Positions 44,286 through 57,189 of a DNA stretch of 64,000 bases are shown piece after piece; position 1 is the first letter of the stretch; the number at the start of each line of letters is the position of its first letter. The translations under genes were made by a program, and so were the position numbers. The stretch lies in contig NC_091009.1 in the NCBI RefSeq assembly GCF_041146395.1, forward strand, positions 3,937,501 through 4,001,500, in the 5' to 3' direction. The DNA comes from Eulemur rufifrons (taxonomy: Eukaryota; Chordata; Mammalia; Primates; Lemuridae). The notes beneath the pieces are model-generated. The model was not told the origin of the DNA. It was given only the letters and a program-made list of their open reading frames with translations, and did not search any database.

Positions 44286-44472
44286 TCTCACACTACTTCC
44301 ATTCCCAGAGTGAAGCAAGCCTACAATACAGCCATGCCATGTGTGAGATGAGGCTCCGCCTGAGTCCTGCATGGAGGTCCTCTCCCAAGGCCCAGGGAAT
44401 GATGTTGTGCTTTCGTGGTGACTCCGACCGCACCCCTCTCACCGTAGATTAACCAGGTCCAGTGCCCTTAAA
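44286..44472. repeat. Core type C, copy 2
   Basis: 5,127 bp after core C copy 1 and almost identical to it. Confidence 0.9.
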
Positions 44473-44986
44473 CTGACTGCTAAAGCTAAGCCCTACTACC
44501 AACGCTAACCCCTGACCCTGAACCTAAGCCCCGAGCCTAAAGCCCAACATTAACTCTAGACCCTTACCCTAAACCTAATCCCTAACCCTAATGCTAACCC
44601 CTAAACCCAACCCTAACCGTGAACAGTAAACCTAACCCTAACCCCTAACACAAACCATAGCACATAACTCTAACCCTAAATCTAACCCTAAGCCTAACCG
44701 TAAACCCTAACTCTTAACCTTAACCCTAAGTGTTAACTCTCACGCTAACCTTTAATCCTAACCCTAATCCTAATCTTCAACCCTAAACCTAACACTTAAC
44801 CCTAAACGTCTACCAAACCCTAACCCCTCATCTTAACCCTAACCGTAAACCTCAACCCTAAACCGAACTGTAACCGTTAACCTAAGAGTAACCTTTAACC
44901 CTGACCCTAATCCCTAACCTTAAGCCCTCACCCTAACACTAAACTTCATCCTTAACCCTAACCAGAATCCTAACCCTAAATCTAAT

Positions 44987-45197
44987 TCTCAGACTTCTTG
45001 CTTTCTTAGAGTTTAGAAAGCCTGCAATCCTCCCATGCCATGCGTGAAAGGAGGCTCTACCACTGTGTCCTGCATGAAACCCACGGGCCCATACCCAGAG
45101 TATGATAGAGTGTGTTCCCGGGTACAATCCCAGCCCCCTAAACTCCCCCCGTCCGCCTAATGCAGACAGGGCCCGTGCGCTAAGCATAAACAATACC
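44987..45197. repeat. Core type A, copy 8
   Basis: 5,126 bp after copy 6. It has GCCTGCAATCC and AAACAATACC like copies 1-5, yet shares GAGTGTGTTCCCGGG with copy 6, so it looks like a mosaic. Confidence 0.92.
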
Positions 45198-46858
45198 TTT
45201 AACAGATAACCCTAACTCTGAACATAACACCCAACCCTGTTCCTATTTCTCCCCTTAACACGTAAACCTCACCGTGAGCCTAACTTTAACCTCTTATCCT
45301 AACGTTAATGCATAACCCATTCCCTGAGAACAACCCCTATCCCATAATTCTAACCCTATCTCCTAGTCATCACTGGATCACCTAATCCCTAACCCTAATT
45401 CTAAACCGCTAACCGTAACCGGAACCCTACCTACAACCCTAACACTGACAGTAACTCTTACTTCTAACCCCAACGCTATGCCTAACAAAAACCCTAACCC
45501 TTCACCCAAACCCCTAAGCCTTACGCTAACCCTTAACCCTAATCCTAATCCTAACCATTAAACCTAACCCTAGCTCTTAAAGCTAACCCAAAACCTTACC
45601 CTCACGACTAGACCTAACCCTGACACTAACCTAACACCTAATCCTAACCAGAACCCCTAAAGCTAACCCTGAACCCTATCCCTAACCCTAGCAGTAAACT
45701 TTAATCCTAAACCTAAGCCCAACCCATAACCCTAATCCTATCCTTTTACCCTAAAACTAACCCCTAAACCTAACCCCTATACCTAACCCTAACTCTAACC
45801 CGAATCCTAAATCTAACCATACCCCTTCATAAAACACGAACTCCTAACCTCTAACCCTAACACTAACCAAAAACCCTAATCGCTAATCCCTAACCCTAAC
45901 GCTTAACCTTTACCCTAACCGTTAACCCTCACCCTAATTCTTAACACTGACACTAACCTTAACCTTTAACTCTAAGCCTAACTCCTAACCCTACAGTAAG
46001 GAAGACCCTTAATGCTAATGGTATCCCTTATCCCTAACCCTAACACTACAGCTAAAAATAACCCTAACCTTGGATCCTTAAACCTAACTCCTAACACTTA
46101 CTTTAACCCCAAACCCTAACCCTAATCCTAAGCATTAAACCTAACCCTATCTCTTAACCCTAACCCTAGCCCTTACCCTAACGCCTAGATCTGACCCTAA
46201 ATCTAACCTCCCGCCTAATCCTAACCTTAAGCCCTAATGCTAACGCTAACCCTGAACCCTAAACCTACCCCGTAACCCTTAACACGAACCCTATCCGTAA
46301 ACCTTAACCCTGACCCTAACCATTACCCGCACCCAAGCATTTAACCCTGACCCTAACCCTAATCCTTAATGATAACCCTAACACTAAACCCTAACCCTAA
46401 GCCCAACACTTAACCCTAATCCTATCCCTTAACTCTAACCCTAACCCTAACCCTAATGCTAACCCCTAAACGTAACCCTAACCGTGAACAGTAAACCTAA
46501 CCCTAACCTCTAACACAAACCATAGCACATAACTCTAACCCTAAAACTGACCCTAACCCTAACCCTAACCCTAAACCCTAACTCTTAACCTTAACCCTAA
46601 GCGTTAACTCTCATGCTAACCTTTAATCCTAACCCTAATCCTAATCTTCAACCCTAAACCTAACACTTAACCCTAACCCTGTACCAAACCCTAACCCCTC
46701 ATCTTAACCCTAACCTTAAACCTCAACCCTAAACCAAAGTGTAACCGTTTAATCTAAGAGTAACCTTTAACCCTAACCGTAATCCCTAACCCTAAGCCCT
46801 CACCCTAACACTAAACTTCATCCTTAACCCTAACCATAACCCTAACCCTAAATCTAAT

Positions 46859-47055
46859 TCTCAGACTTCTTGTTTTCTTAGAGTTTAGAAAGCCTGCAAT
46901 CCTCCCACGCCATCTGTGAAAGGAGGCTCTGCCACAGTGTCCTGCATGAAACCCAGAGGCCCATACACTGCGTGTGGTAGAGTGGGTTCCCAGCGACCAT
47001 CCCAGACACCTAACTTTGCCTCCTAGGGCATACAGGACCCGTGCCCTAAGCATAA
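46859..47055. repeat. Core type B, copy 3
   Basis: 3,535 bp after core B copy 2. Variants CTTGTTTTCTTAGAG and CCACGCCATCTGTG. It keeps an open 80-codon minus-strand frame with an upstream ATG (46,811-47,053). Confidence 0.9.
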
Positions 47056-47819
47056 ACCCTACCCCTCACCCATAAGCCTAACCCACAACATAACACCTAA
47101 CCCTTTTCCTACTGCTCACCTTAACAGGTAAACCTCACCATAACCCTCACTTTAACCCCATATCTTAACGTTAATGCATGACACCCTGAGAACAAGCCCT
47201 ATACCGTCATTATAACCCTACCTCCTAGCTATAACCGTAACACCTAATCCCTAATTCTGAAGCGCCAACCCTAACCTTAACCCGACCAACAACACTAACA
47301 CTAACCCTAACCCCTTACCCTAACCCTACGCCTAAAAGTAACCCTAACCGTTGATCCTTAGTCATAACCCCTAACCTTAACCCTAACCCTTAACCTATTC
47401 CCAATCCTAACCATTAAACAGAACCCTAACTCTTAACCCTAACCCTAACCTTTACCCTAATTCCTAGAGTTCTAACCCCAACACTGACCTACAGTTAACA
47501 CTAACCCCAACCCCTAATGCTAACCTTAAACCTGAACCAAGCTCCTAACCCTTAACCCTAACACTATCCCTAACCCCTAAGCCTAACCCCAACTGTTAAC
47601 CCTCTAACCCTCACCCTGAATCCTAACCCTATCCCTTAACCCTAACCCCTAACCCTAACGCTAACTCCAACCCTAAACCTTACCCTGGCCCCCTAACCCA
47701 GACTTAACACCTTACCCCTAACACTAACTCTAACCCTAACCACTAATCCCTAGCACCTAACCCTGACTCGAAACCTAACCCCTAACACGAAAAACCCTAA
47801 CCCCAACCCCAACCCTAAT

Positions 47820-48006
47820 TCTCACACTACTTCCATTCCCAGAGTGAAGCAAGCCTACAATACAGCCATGCCATGTGTGAGATGAGGCTCAGCCTGAGTC
47901 CTGCATGGAAGTCCTGTCCCAAGGCCCAGGGAATGATGTTGTGCTTTCGTGGTGACTCCGACCGCACCCCTCTCACCGTAGATTAACCAGGTCCTGTGCC
48001 CTTAAA
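47820..48006. repeat. Core type C, copy 3
   Basis: 3,534 bp after core C copy 2; differs at a few sites (GAGGCTCAGCC, CAGGTCCTGTGCC). Confidence 0.9.
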
Positions 48007-48521
48007 CTGACCGCTAAAGCTAAGCCCTACCACCAACGCTAACCCCTGACCCTGAAACTAAGCGCCGAGCCTAAAGCCCAACATTAACTCTAGACCCTTA
48101 CCCTAAACCTAATCCCTAACCCTAATGCTAACCCCTAAACCCAACCCTAACCGTGAACAGTAAACCTAACCCTAACCCCTAACACAAATCATAGCACATA
48201 ACTCTAACCCTAAATCTAACCCTAAGCCTAACCGAAAACCCTAACTCTTAACCTTAACCCTAAGTGTTAACTCTCACGCTAACCTTTAATCCTAACCCTA
48301 ATCCTAATCTTCAACCCTAAACCTAACACTTAACCCTAAACGTCTACCAAACCCTTACCCCTCATCTTAACCCTAACCGTAAACCTCAACCCTAAACCGA
48401 ACTGTAACCGTTAAACCTAAGAGTAACCTTTAACCCTAACCCTAATCCCTAACCTTAAGCCCTCACCCTAACACTAAACTTCATCCTTAACCCTAACCAT
48501 AATCCTAACCCTAAATCTAAT

Positions 48522-48731
48522 TCTCAGACTTCTTGCTTTCTTAGAGTTTAGAAAGCCTGACATCCTCCTATGCCATGCGTGAAAGGAGGCTCTACCACTG
48601 TGTCCTGCATGAAACCCACGGGCCCATACCCAGAGTATGATAGAGTGTGTTCCCGGGTACAATCCCAGCCCCCTAAACTCCCCCCGCCCGCCCAATGCAG
48701 ACAGGGCCCGTGCGCTAAGCATAAAAATACC
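48522..48731. repeat. Core type A, copy 9
   Basis: 3,535 bp after copy 8, yet shares CGCCCGCCCAATGCAG and TAAAAATACC with copy 6 at 39,861. Confidence 0.92.
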
Positions 48732-50018
48732 TTTAACAGATAACCCTAACCCTGAACATAACACCCAACCCTGTTCCTATTTCTCCCCTTAACACGTAAA
48801 CCTCACCGTGAGCCTAACTTTAACCTCTTATCCTAACGTTAATGCATAACCCATTCCCTGAGAACAACCCCTATCCCATAATTCTAACCCTATCTCCTAG
48901 TCATAACTGTAACACCTAATCCCTAACCCTAATTCTAAACTGCTAACCCTAACCGTAACCCTACCTACAACCCTAACACTGACTGTAACCCTTACTTAAA
49001 AACCCAACTCTATGCCTAACAAAAACCCTAACCCTTCACCCTAACCCCTAAGCCTTACCCTAACCCTTATTCCCTGAGAACAACCCCTATCCCATAATTC
49101 TAACCCTATCTCCCAGTCATCACTGGGACACCTAATCCCTAACCCTAACCCTAACCCTAACGCTTAATCTTTACCCTAACCGTTAACCCTCACCCTAATT
49201 CTTAACACTGACCCTAACCTTAACCTTTAACTCTAAGCCTAACACTTAACCCTACAGTAAGGAAGACCCTTAATGCTAATGGGATCCCTTTTCCCTAACC
49301 CTAACACTACAGCTAAAAATAACCCTAACCTTGGATCCTTAAACCTAACCCCTAACACTTACTTTAACCCCAAAGCCTAACCCTAATCCTAAGCATTAAA
49401 CCTAACCCTATCTCTTAACCCTAACCCTAGCCCTTACCCTAACGCTTAGATCTAACCCTAAATCTAACCTCCTGCCTAATCCTAACCTTAAGCCCTAATG
49501 CTAACTCTAACCCTGAACCCTAAACCTACCCATAACCCTTAACACTAACGCTATCCGTAAACCTTAACCCTGACCCTAACCATTACCCGCACCCAAGCAT
49601 TTAACCCTGACCCTAACCCTAATCCTTAATGATAACGCTAACACTAAACCCTAACCCTAAGCCCAACACTTAACCATAATACTATCCTTTAACCCTAAGC
49701 CTAACCGTAACCCCTAACGCTAAACCTAACCCTAACCGCAACCCTAACCCTCAATCTTGAAACTTACCATTAACCCTGACACTAACCCTTAACCCTAACC
49801 CTACTCCTAATCCTTATCCATAAGGCTAATACTGAAGCCTAACCCTGTGCCAAACGCTAAACCCAAACCTTAACCCTAACCCTGAATCTTAAACGTAAAC
49901 CTAACTGTAACTGTTAAACCTAACACTAACATTTAACCCTAACACCTAACCCTAAGACTCCACCCTAACACTAATCTTCATCCCTAAACATTACCATAAT
50001 CCTACCCCTAAATCTAAT

Positions 50019-50228
50019 TCTCAGACTTCTTGCTTTCTCAGAGTTTAGAAAGCCTACAATCCTCCCATGCCATGAGTTAAGGGGTGCTCTGCCACTGTGT
50101 CCTGCATCAAACCCAGGAATCCACACCCAGCGTTCAATAGAGTGTGTTCCCGGGGGCAATCCTATCCCCCTAACCCCCGCCCGCCGCCCAGTGCAGACAG
50201 GGCCTGTACGCTAAGTATAAGCACTGCC
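50019..50228. repeat. Core type D (diverged A-like)
   Basis: Starts CTCAGACTTCTTGCTTTCTC and has AGTTAAGGGGTGCTCTGCC and GTTCCCGGGGGCAATCC. It is clearly type-A-derived but more diverged than copies 1-9. A 62-codon minus-strand frame remains open (49,971-50,159). Confidence 0.88.
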
Positions 50229-50549
50229 CCTAACAGATAACCCTCACCCTGAACATAACACCTAACCATGATCCTATTCCTAAACGTAAACCATAAACCT
50301 CCCCGTAATGCTAACTTATCCCCTTAAATTAACGTTAATGCATAACACCCTGAGAAGAGCCCTATCCCATAATTCTAATCCTAAACCATAGTCATAACCA
50401 TAAAACCTCATCCCTATTTCTAAAATGAAAACCCTAACTTTCACCCTACCAACAACCCTAACCCTAACCCTATCCCCTAACCCTAAGCCCTCACCCTATC
50501 ACTAATCTTCATCCCTAAACCGTGCCGTAATTTTAACCCTAAATCTAAT

Positions 50550-50745
50550 TCTCAGACTTCTTGTTTTCTCAGAGTTTTGAGAGCCTACAATCCTACTAAG
50601 CCATGCATGAAAGCCGGCTCTGCCACAGTGTCCGGCATGAAACCGAGAGGCCCATACACTGCGTGGGATAGATTGTGTTCTCAGCGACCATCCCAGACAC
50701 CTAACTTTGCCTCCTAGGGCATACAGGGCCCGTGCCCTAAGGATA
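50550..50745. repeat. Core type B, copy 4 (diverged)
   Basis: Only 531 bp after core D. It has the B hallmarks CAGCGACCATCCCAGACACC and TTTGCCTCCTAGGGC, with more changes than B copies 1-3. Confidence 0.88.
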
Positions 50746-51216
50746 AGCCCTACCCCTCACCCATAACCCTAACACAGAACATAACACCTAACCCTGATCC
50801 TACTGCTCACCTTAACAGGTAAAGCTCACCGTAACCCTAACTTTAAGCCCTTATCTCAACGTTAATGCATGACACCCTGAGAACAAGCCTATACCGTAAT
50901 TCTAACCCTAACTCCTAGCCATAACCATAACACCTAATCCCTAATTCTGAAACGCCAACCCTAACCTTAACCCTACCAACACTAACCCTAACCCTAACTC
51001 TTAACCATAACACTAACCTTTACCCTAATGCCTAGAGATTTAACCCCAACACTGACCTACAGTTACACTAACCCTACCCTCTAATGCTAACCTTAAACCT
51101 GAACCATAAACCTAACCCTTAACCCTAACCCTATCCCTAACCCCCTTACCCTAACTCTAACTGTTAACCCTCACCCTAACCCTCAACCCTAACCCTAACC
51201 TTAAACCTTAATCCTA

Positions 51217-51355
51217 ACCATGCGTGAGATGAGCCTCTGCCTTTTTCCTGCATGACAGTTGAAGCCCAACACCCAGGGTACGATGAAGTGGGGACGCAGC
51301 CTTGCTCCACATCCACAGTGCCCCATACGTTAGACAGGGCCCGTGCCCTAACACA
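51217..51355. repeat. Core type E (truncated)
   Basis: ATGCGTGAGATGAGCC, CCTGCATGACAG and CACCCAGGGTACGATG mark a shortened, diverged core lacking the CAGACTTCTT start. Flanked by telomere-like repeats. Confidence 0.75.
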
Positions 51356-51608
51356 CACCGTTAAACGTAAGCCCTAACCCTATCACTAAACCAAACCCTT
51401 AGTAAGCCCTGAATCTAACTCCTAACAGTAACCCTAATCCCTGACCCTTACTCTTGCCTCTCACCGTAAACCTAAACCCAACCACTAAACATAATCCTAA
51501 TCTCTAACCCTAACAGTAATCCTAACCCTAATTCTAACCTAAAACCCTAACCCCTAAACCTAATCCTAGTCCCTAACACCTAACCTTACCCTAAACCCAA
51601 TTCCAATT

Positions 51609-51743
51609 CTCAGACTTCTTCAATTCAAAAACTTAAAAAAGCCTACAATCCACCAATGCCGTGTCTGAGATGAGGGTCCGCCCCTATGTCCTGCATGACA
51701 GGCAGGCGCCAATGCCCAGGGTACTATGGAGTGGGGTCCGGGG
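51609..51743. repeat. Core type F, cut off by the satellite C junction
   Basis: Begins TCTCAGACTTCTTCAATTC and continues through GTGTCTGAGATGAGGG, CCTGCATGACAGGC and CCCAGGGTACTATGGAGTGG, then passes directly into the 95-bp satellite. It lacks its 3' part. Confidence 0.82.
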
Positions 51744-54589
51744 GTCTGGAGGCTTGCTCAACTCCAGTTTGGAAGAATTGCTATAGTCATATATAGGGAT
51801 GCTTACATTTACTGATAGAAAGCAACTATTGGTGTGTGATTTGTAGGCTTGCCTTACTCTAGTTTGGATGAAGAAGCTGAATCATATATAGGAATATTAG
51901 CTTTGAGTTAGAGGAAGCATCTATGGGGGGTGCTTTTTTGGCTTGTTAAACTCTGGTTTGGAAGAAGTTCGAGAGTCTTATATAGGAACGATATCATTCA
52001 TTCAGAGAAAGCAATTATAGGGAGTTGGTTTGTAGGCTTGCTAAGCTCTAGTTTGGAGGAAGGCGAGAGTCATATATAGGAACGCTTACATTCACATAAA
52101 GCGTCTACGGGGGGACGCTTTCTAGGCTTCCTAAACTCTAGCTTGGAAAAAGAGGACAGTTATGTATAGGAACTCTTGGCGGGGGATTTGTGGCATTGCT
52201 AAAATCTTAGATTGGAAAAGTTGCGAGAGTCATACATAGGAATGTTAACATTCACTCAATGAAAGCAACTATAAGGGGTGCTTTCCAGGCTGGCTACACT
52301 CTAATTTGGAAAAAGTGCGACAGTCATATATAGGAAGGCTTATATTCACTCAGACAAAGCAATTATGTGTAGGTGTATAGTAGGCATGCTAACTCTAGTT
52401 TGGAAAATTTCGAGAGCCATGTATAGGAAAGCTTACAGTAACTTAGAGAAAGCAACGAACGGGGGTGGAGTGTAGGCTTGCTAAACTCTAGTTTGGAGGA
52501 AGTGCCATAGTCCTATATAGGAACGCTTAAATTCGTTCAGAGAAAACAGCTGTCGGGGATTGGTTTGTAGACATAACTCAAGTTTGGAAGAAGTGCGAGA
52601 GACATATATAGGAATGTTTACATTGACTCAAAGAAAGCAACTATGGGGGAGTGTTATTTTGGCATGCCAGATGCTAGTTAGGAAGAAGTACAAGACTCAT
52701 ATATAGGAACGCTTACATTCACACAGCGAGAGCAACTACGGAGTAGTGTCAGGTAGACATGTTAAAGTCTAGCTTGGGAGAAGTTCCAGAGTCCTATATA
52801 GGAAAGGTAACAGCCACTTTGAAAAAGCAAGTCTTGGCGGGTGGTTTGTAGGCCTGCAAAACCCTGTTTTGGTTGAAGTGTGAGAGTCATATATGAGAAC
52901 GCTTACATTCCCTCAGAGAAAGCAACGATGGGGTTGTTTGTAGGCTTACTAAACTGCAGTTTGGACGAAGCACGAGAATCACATATAGGAACACATACAT
53001 TTTGACGCACTGAAAGTAACTATGGGGTGGTGTTTTATAGGCATGCTAAACTCTAGTTTGGACGAAGTTTGAGAATAACATATAAGAAAGCTTACAGTCA
53101 CTTAGAGAAAGCAAATCTCTGGGTGTGGAAAGTAGGCCTGCTAAACTCTATTTTGGTTGAAGTGTGAGAGTCATATATGGGAACGCTTACATTCACTCAG
53201 AGAAAACAACGTTTGGGTGGTGGTTTGTAGGGCATACTAAACTGTAGTTTGGAAGAAGTACGAGAGTCCTATATAGGAACACTTACATTCACGCAGAGAA
53301 AGCACTTATGGTGTCAGGTTTTGTAGGCATGCTAAACTGCAGTTTGGAAGAAGTTGGAGAACCTTATACAGGAATGATTACCATCACCTAGGGAAAGCAA
53401 CTCTCGGGAGATTGTTTGTACACATGCTAAACTCTAATTTGGATGAAGTGTGAGAGTCAAACATGGGACCGCTTACATTCCCTCAGAGAAACAACATTGG
53501 GCTGGTTTTTGTAGGCATACTAATTAGTTTGGAAGAAGTACGAGAATGATATTTGGGAACGCTTACATTCACCCAGAGAAAGAAACTACGGGGTGGTGTT
53601 TTGTAAGCATGCTATAGTTTGGAAGAAGTTCTAAACCTGAACAGTCACTTAGAGAAAGCAACTCTTGGTGGGTGATTTTTAGGTCTGCTAAATTGTATTT
53701 TGAAAGAAGTACCAGAGTCATATATACTAATGCTTACATTCATGCAAAGAAAAAACTATGGGGTGATGTTTTGTGGGCATGTTAACCTGTAGTTTGGAAG
53801 AAGTTGGAGAGTCTTATTTAGGAAAGCTTACAGTCACCTAGAGAAAGCAACTCTCGGGAGATCCTTTCTTGGCCTGCTAAACTCTACTTTGCATCAATTG
53901 GGAGAGTCAAACATGGGAATGCTTTCATTCATTCAGAGAACGCAACGTTTGGGTGGTGGTTTGTAGGCATTCTAAACTGTATTTTGGAGGAAGTACGAGA
54001 GTCATATATATGAACGCTTACATTCAGGCATAGACAGCAACTCTGGGGTCGTATTTTGTTGGCATGCTAAACTGTGGTTTGGAAGAAGTTCGAGAGTCTT
54101 ATATAGGAAAGATTACAGCGACACAGAGAAAACAGCTCTCGGAAGTTTATTGGTAGGCCTGCTAAACTCTAATTTGGATGAAATGTGAGAACGCTTGCAT
54201 TCATTCACTCAGAGAAAGAAACATTATCGTGATGGTTTGAAGGCATAATAACTGTAGTTGGGAAGAAGTAGGAGAGTCATATATATGAACGGTTACATTC
54301 ACGCAGAGAAAGCAACTGTGGGGTGGCGCAGGTATGCATGTTAATCTGTAGTTTGGAGGAAGTGCGAGAGTCATATCTGGGGAAAATTACAGTCACTTAG
54401 AGAAAGGAACCATCTTGGGCTGGTTTGTAGATCTGCTAAATTCTATTTTGGAAAGAGAGTGTGAGTCATATATGGGAACGCTTATGTTCACTCAGAGAAA
54501 GCAACCACGGTGTGGTGTTTTGTTGGCATGCTGTAGTTTGAAAGAAGTTGGAGATTCTTATATAGGAAAGTTTACAGTCACCTAGAGAA

Positions 54590-55625
54590 AGCAACTCACG
54601 GGGTGTGGTTTGTAGGCCTGCTAAACTCTAATTTAGATGAAGTGAGAGAGGCATATATATGAACGCTTATATTGATGCAGAGAAAGTAACTATGGGGTGG
54701 TGTTTTGTAGGCATGCTAAAATATAATTTGGAAGAAGTTCGAAAGCAGACAGTCACTTAGAGAAAGCAACTCTCGGCGGTTCATTTTTCGGTCTGCTAAA
54801 TTGTATTTTGAAAGAAGTACCAGAGTCATATATACAAACGCTTACATTCATGCAGAGAAAGCAACTGTGGGGTGGTGTTTTCTAGGCATGCTAAACTCTA
54901 GTTTGGACGAAGTTTGAGAATCACATATAAGAAAGCTTAGAGTCACTTAGAGAAAGCAAATCTCTGGTGTGGAATGTAGGCGTGCTAAACTCTATTTTGG
55001 TTTCAGAGTGAGAGTCATATATGGGAAGGCTTACATTCACTCAGAGAAAGCTACGATGATGTGGTGGTTTGTAGGCATACTAAACTCTAGTTTGGAAGAA
55101 GTAGGAGAATGATATATGGGAACACTTACATTCATGCAGAGAAAGCAATTATGGGGTGGATTTTTTGTAGCCATGCTAATCTCTATTTTGCAAGAAGTTA
55201 AAGAGTAATATATAGGAAAACGTACCGTCATTTATAGAAACCAACTTTCGGGGGATGGTTTGTAGGCCTGCAAAACTCTACTTTGGAAGAAGGGGGAGAG
55301 TCATTTTGGGGACTGCGTATATTCACTCAGAGAAATCAACGATGGGGTTGTGGTTTGTAGGCATACTAAACTCTAGTTTGGAAGAAGTACGAGAATCATA
55401 TATAGGAATGCTTACATTCATGCAGAGAAAGCAACTATGGAGTGATGTTTGTATGCCTACTAAACTATAGTTTGGGGGATGTTCGAGAGTCATATCTGGG
55501 AAGTTTACAGTCATTTAGAGAAAGCAACTCTTGGGGGGGTGGTTCGTAGGCCTGCTAAACTCTATTTTCAATGAAGTGTTAGAATCATATACAGGAACGC
55601 TTACATTCACTCAGAGAAAGCAACG
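54590..55625 (+). repeat. Satellite C higher-order repeat, copy 1
   Basis: Matches 57,190-58,322 with an offset of 2,690-2,700 bp. Shared marks include GGACGAAGTTTGAGAATCAC (54,911 and 57,605), TTTTTTGTAGCCATGC against TTTTTTGCACCCATGC, and TAGAAACCAACTT against TAGAAACCAATTT. Copy 1 lacks about one monomer near 54,650. Edges are approximate. Confidence 0.82.
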
Positions 55626-57189
55626 TTGGGGTGGCCGTTTTTGAGCATACTGAACTCTACTTTGGAAGAGGTACGAGAGACATATACAGGAACGCTTACA
55701 TTAACACAGAGAAAGCAAATACCGGGTGCTGTAGTGCAGGCATGCTAAACTATAGATTGGAAGAAGTTTGAAAGCTGACAGTCATTTACAGAAAGCAACT
55801 CTTGGCGGGTGATTTTTAGGTCTGCTAAATTGTATTTTGAAAGACGTACCAGAGTCATATAGACAAACGCTTACATTCATGCAGAGAAAGAAACTATGGG
55901 GTGATGTGTTGTTGGCATGCTAAACTGCAGTTTGGAAGGAGTTCGAGAGTGTTATATAGGATAACTTACAGTCACCTAGAGAAAGCAACACTCGGGACAG
56001 CTTTGCAAGCCTGTAAACACTAATTAGCAGCAATTGTGAGAGTCAAACATGGGAACGCTTACATTCACTCAGAGAACACAACGTTTGGGTGGTGATTTGT
56101 AGGCATCATAACTGTAGTTTGGAAGAAGTAGGAGAGTCATATATATGAACGGTTACATTCACGCAGAGAAAGCAACTGATGGGTGGCGTATGTACGCATG
56201 TTAATGTATACTTTGGAGGAAGTTCGGGAGTCTTATCTGGGGAAAATTGCAGTCACTTAGAGAAAGCAACCATCGGGGGCCGTTTTGTAGATCTGCTAAA
56301 TTCTATTTTGGAAGAAGAGAGAAAGTCATATGTGGGAACGCTTATGTTCACTCAGAGAAATCAACGATGGGGCAGTGTTTCGTTGGCATGCTAAACTGTA
56401 GTTTGGAAGAAGTTCGCGAGTCTTATATAAGAAAGCTTACAGTCACCTAGAGAAAGTAACTCTCGGCAGATTGTTTCTAAGCATGCTAAACTCTAATTTG
56501 CATCAATTGTGAGAGTCAAACATGGGAACGCTTACATTCACTCAGAGAACGCAACGTTTGGGTGGTGGTTTGTAAGCATTCTAAACTGTATTTTGGAGGA
56601 AGTAGGAGAGTCATATATACGAATGCTTACATTCACGCAGAGAAAGCAACTCTGGGGTCGTATTTTGTTGGCATGCTAAACTGTGGTTTGGAAGAAGTTC
56701 GAGAGCCTTATATAGGAAAGATTACACTGACACAGAGAAAACAACTCTCTGTAGTTTGTTGGTAGGTCTGCTAAACTGTAATTTGGATGAAGTGTGAGAA
56801 CGCTTGCATTCACTCAGAGAAAGAACTTTGTCGTGGTGGTTTGTAGGAATAACAACTGTAGTTCGAAGAAGTAGGAGAGTCATATATGAACGGTTACATT
56901 CACGCAGAGAAAGCAATTGTGGGGTGGTGTATGTAATCATCATAATCTGTAGTTTGGAGGAAGTTCGAGAGTCATATCTGGGGAAAATTAGAGTCACTTA
57001 GAGAAAGGAACCATCTTGGGCTGGTGTGTAGGTCTGCTAAATTCTATTTTGGAAAAAGAGTGAGAGTCATATATGGGAACGCTTATGTTCACTCAGAGAA
57101 ATCAATGATGGGGCGCTGTATTGTTGGCATGCCCAACTGTAGTTTGGAAGAAGTTGGAGATTCTTATATAGGAAAGTTTACAGTCACCT

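Larger units (their letters stand above)
41367..45366. repeat. 5,127-bp super-repeat segment, copy 2
   Basis: Partner of 36,240-40,240. It includes cores at 41,446 (A), 43,324 (B), 44,286 (C) and 44,987 (A). The B-C-A part recurs once more 3,535 bp later at 46,859, 47,820 and 48,522. Confidence 0.87.
26854..51743. repeat. Degenerate telomere-like (CCCTAA)n block with higher-order structure
   Basis: About 25 kb dominated by CCCTAA and near variants (CCTAA, CCCTTAA, CCCTAAA, CCCCAA, GCTAA) on the + strand, equivalent to TTAGGG on the minus strand. Perfect runs are short, about four units at most (e.g. 27,644-27,669). Spelling errors are not random: the same ones recur every 1,878 bp. The + strand is full of TAA stops; the minus strand reads TTAGGG as Leu-Gly or Arg-Val, which explains the minus-strand open frames. 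No gene is recognised. Embedded GC-richer cores are listed separately. The left edge joins satellite A and the right edge joins satellite C, so the block is interstitial in this assembly. Confidence 0.95.

Noticed and set aside
26854..51743. True chromosome-end telomere
   Set aside because: Units are degenerate, repeat errors recur every 1,878 bp, and complex satellite continues on both sides, so in this assembly the block is interstitial.
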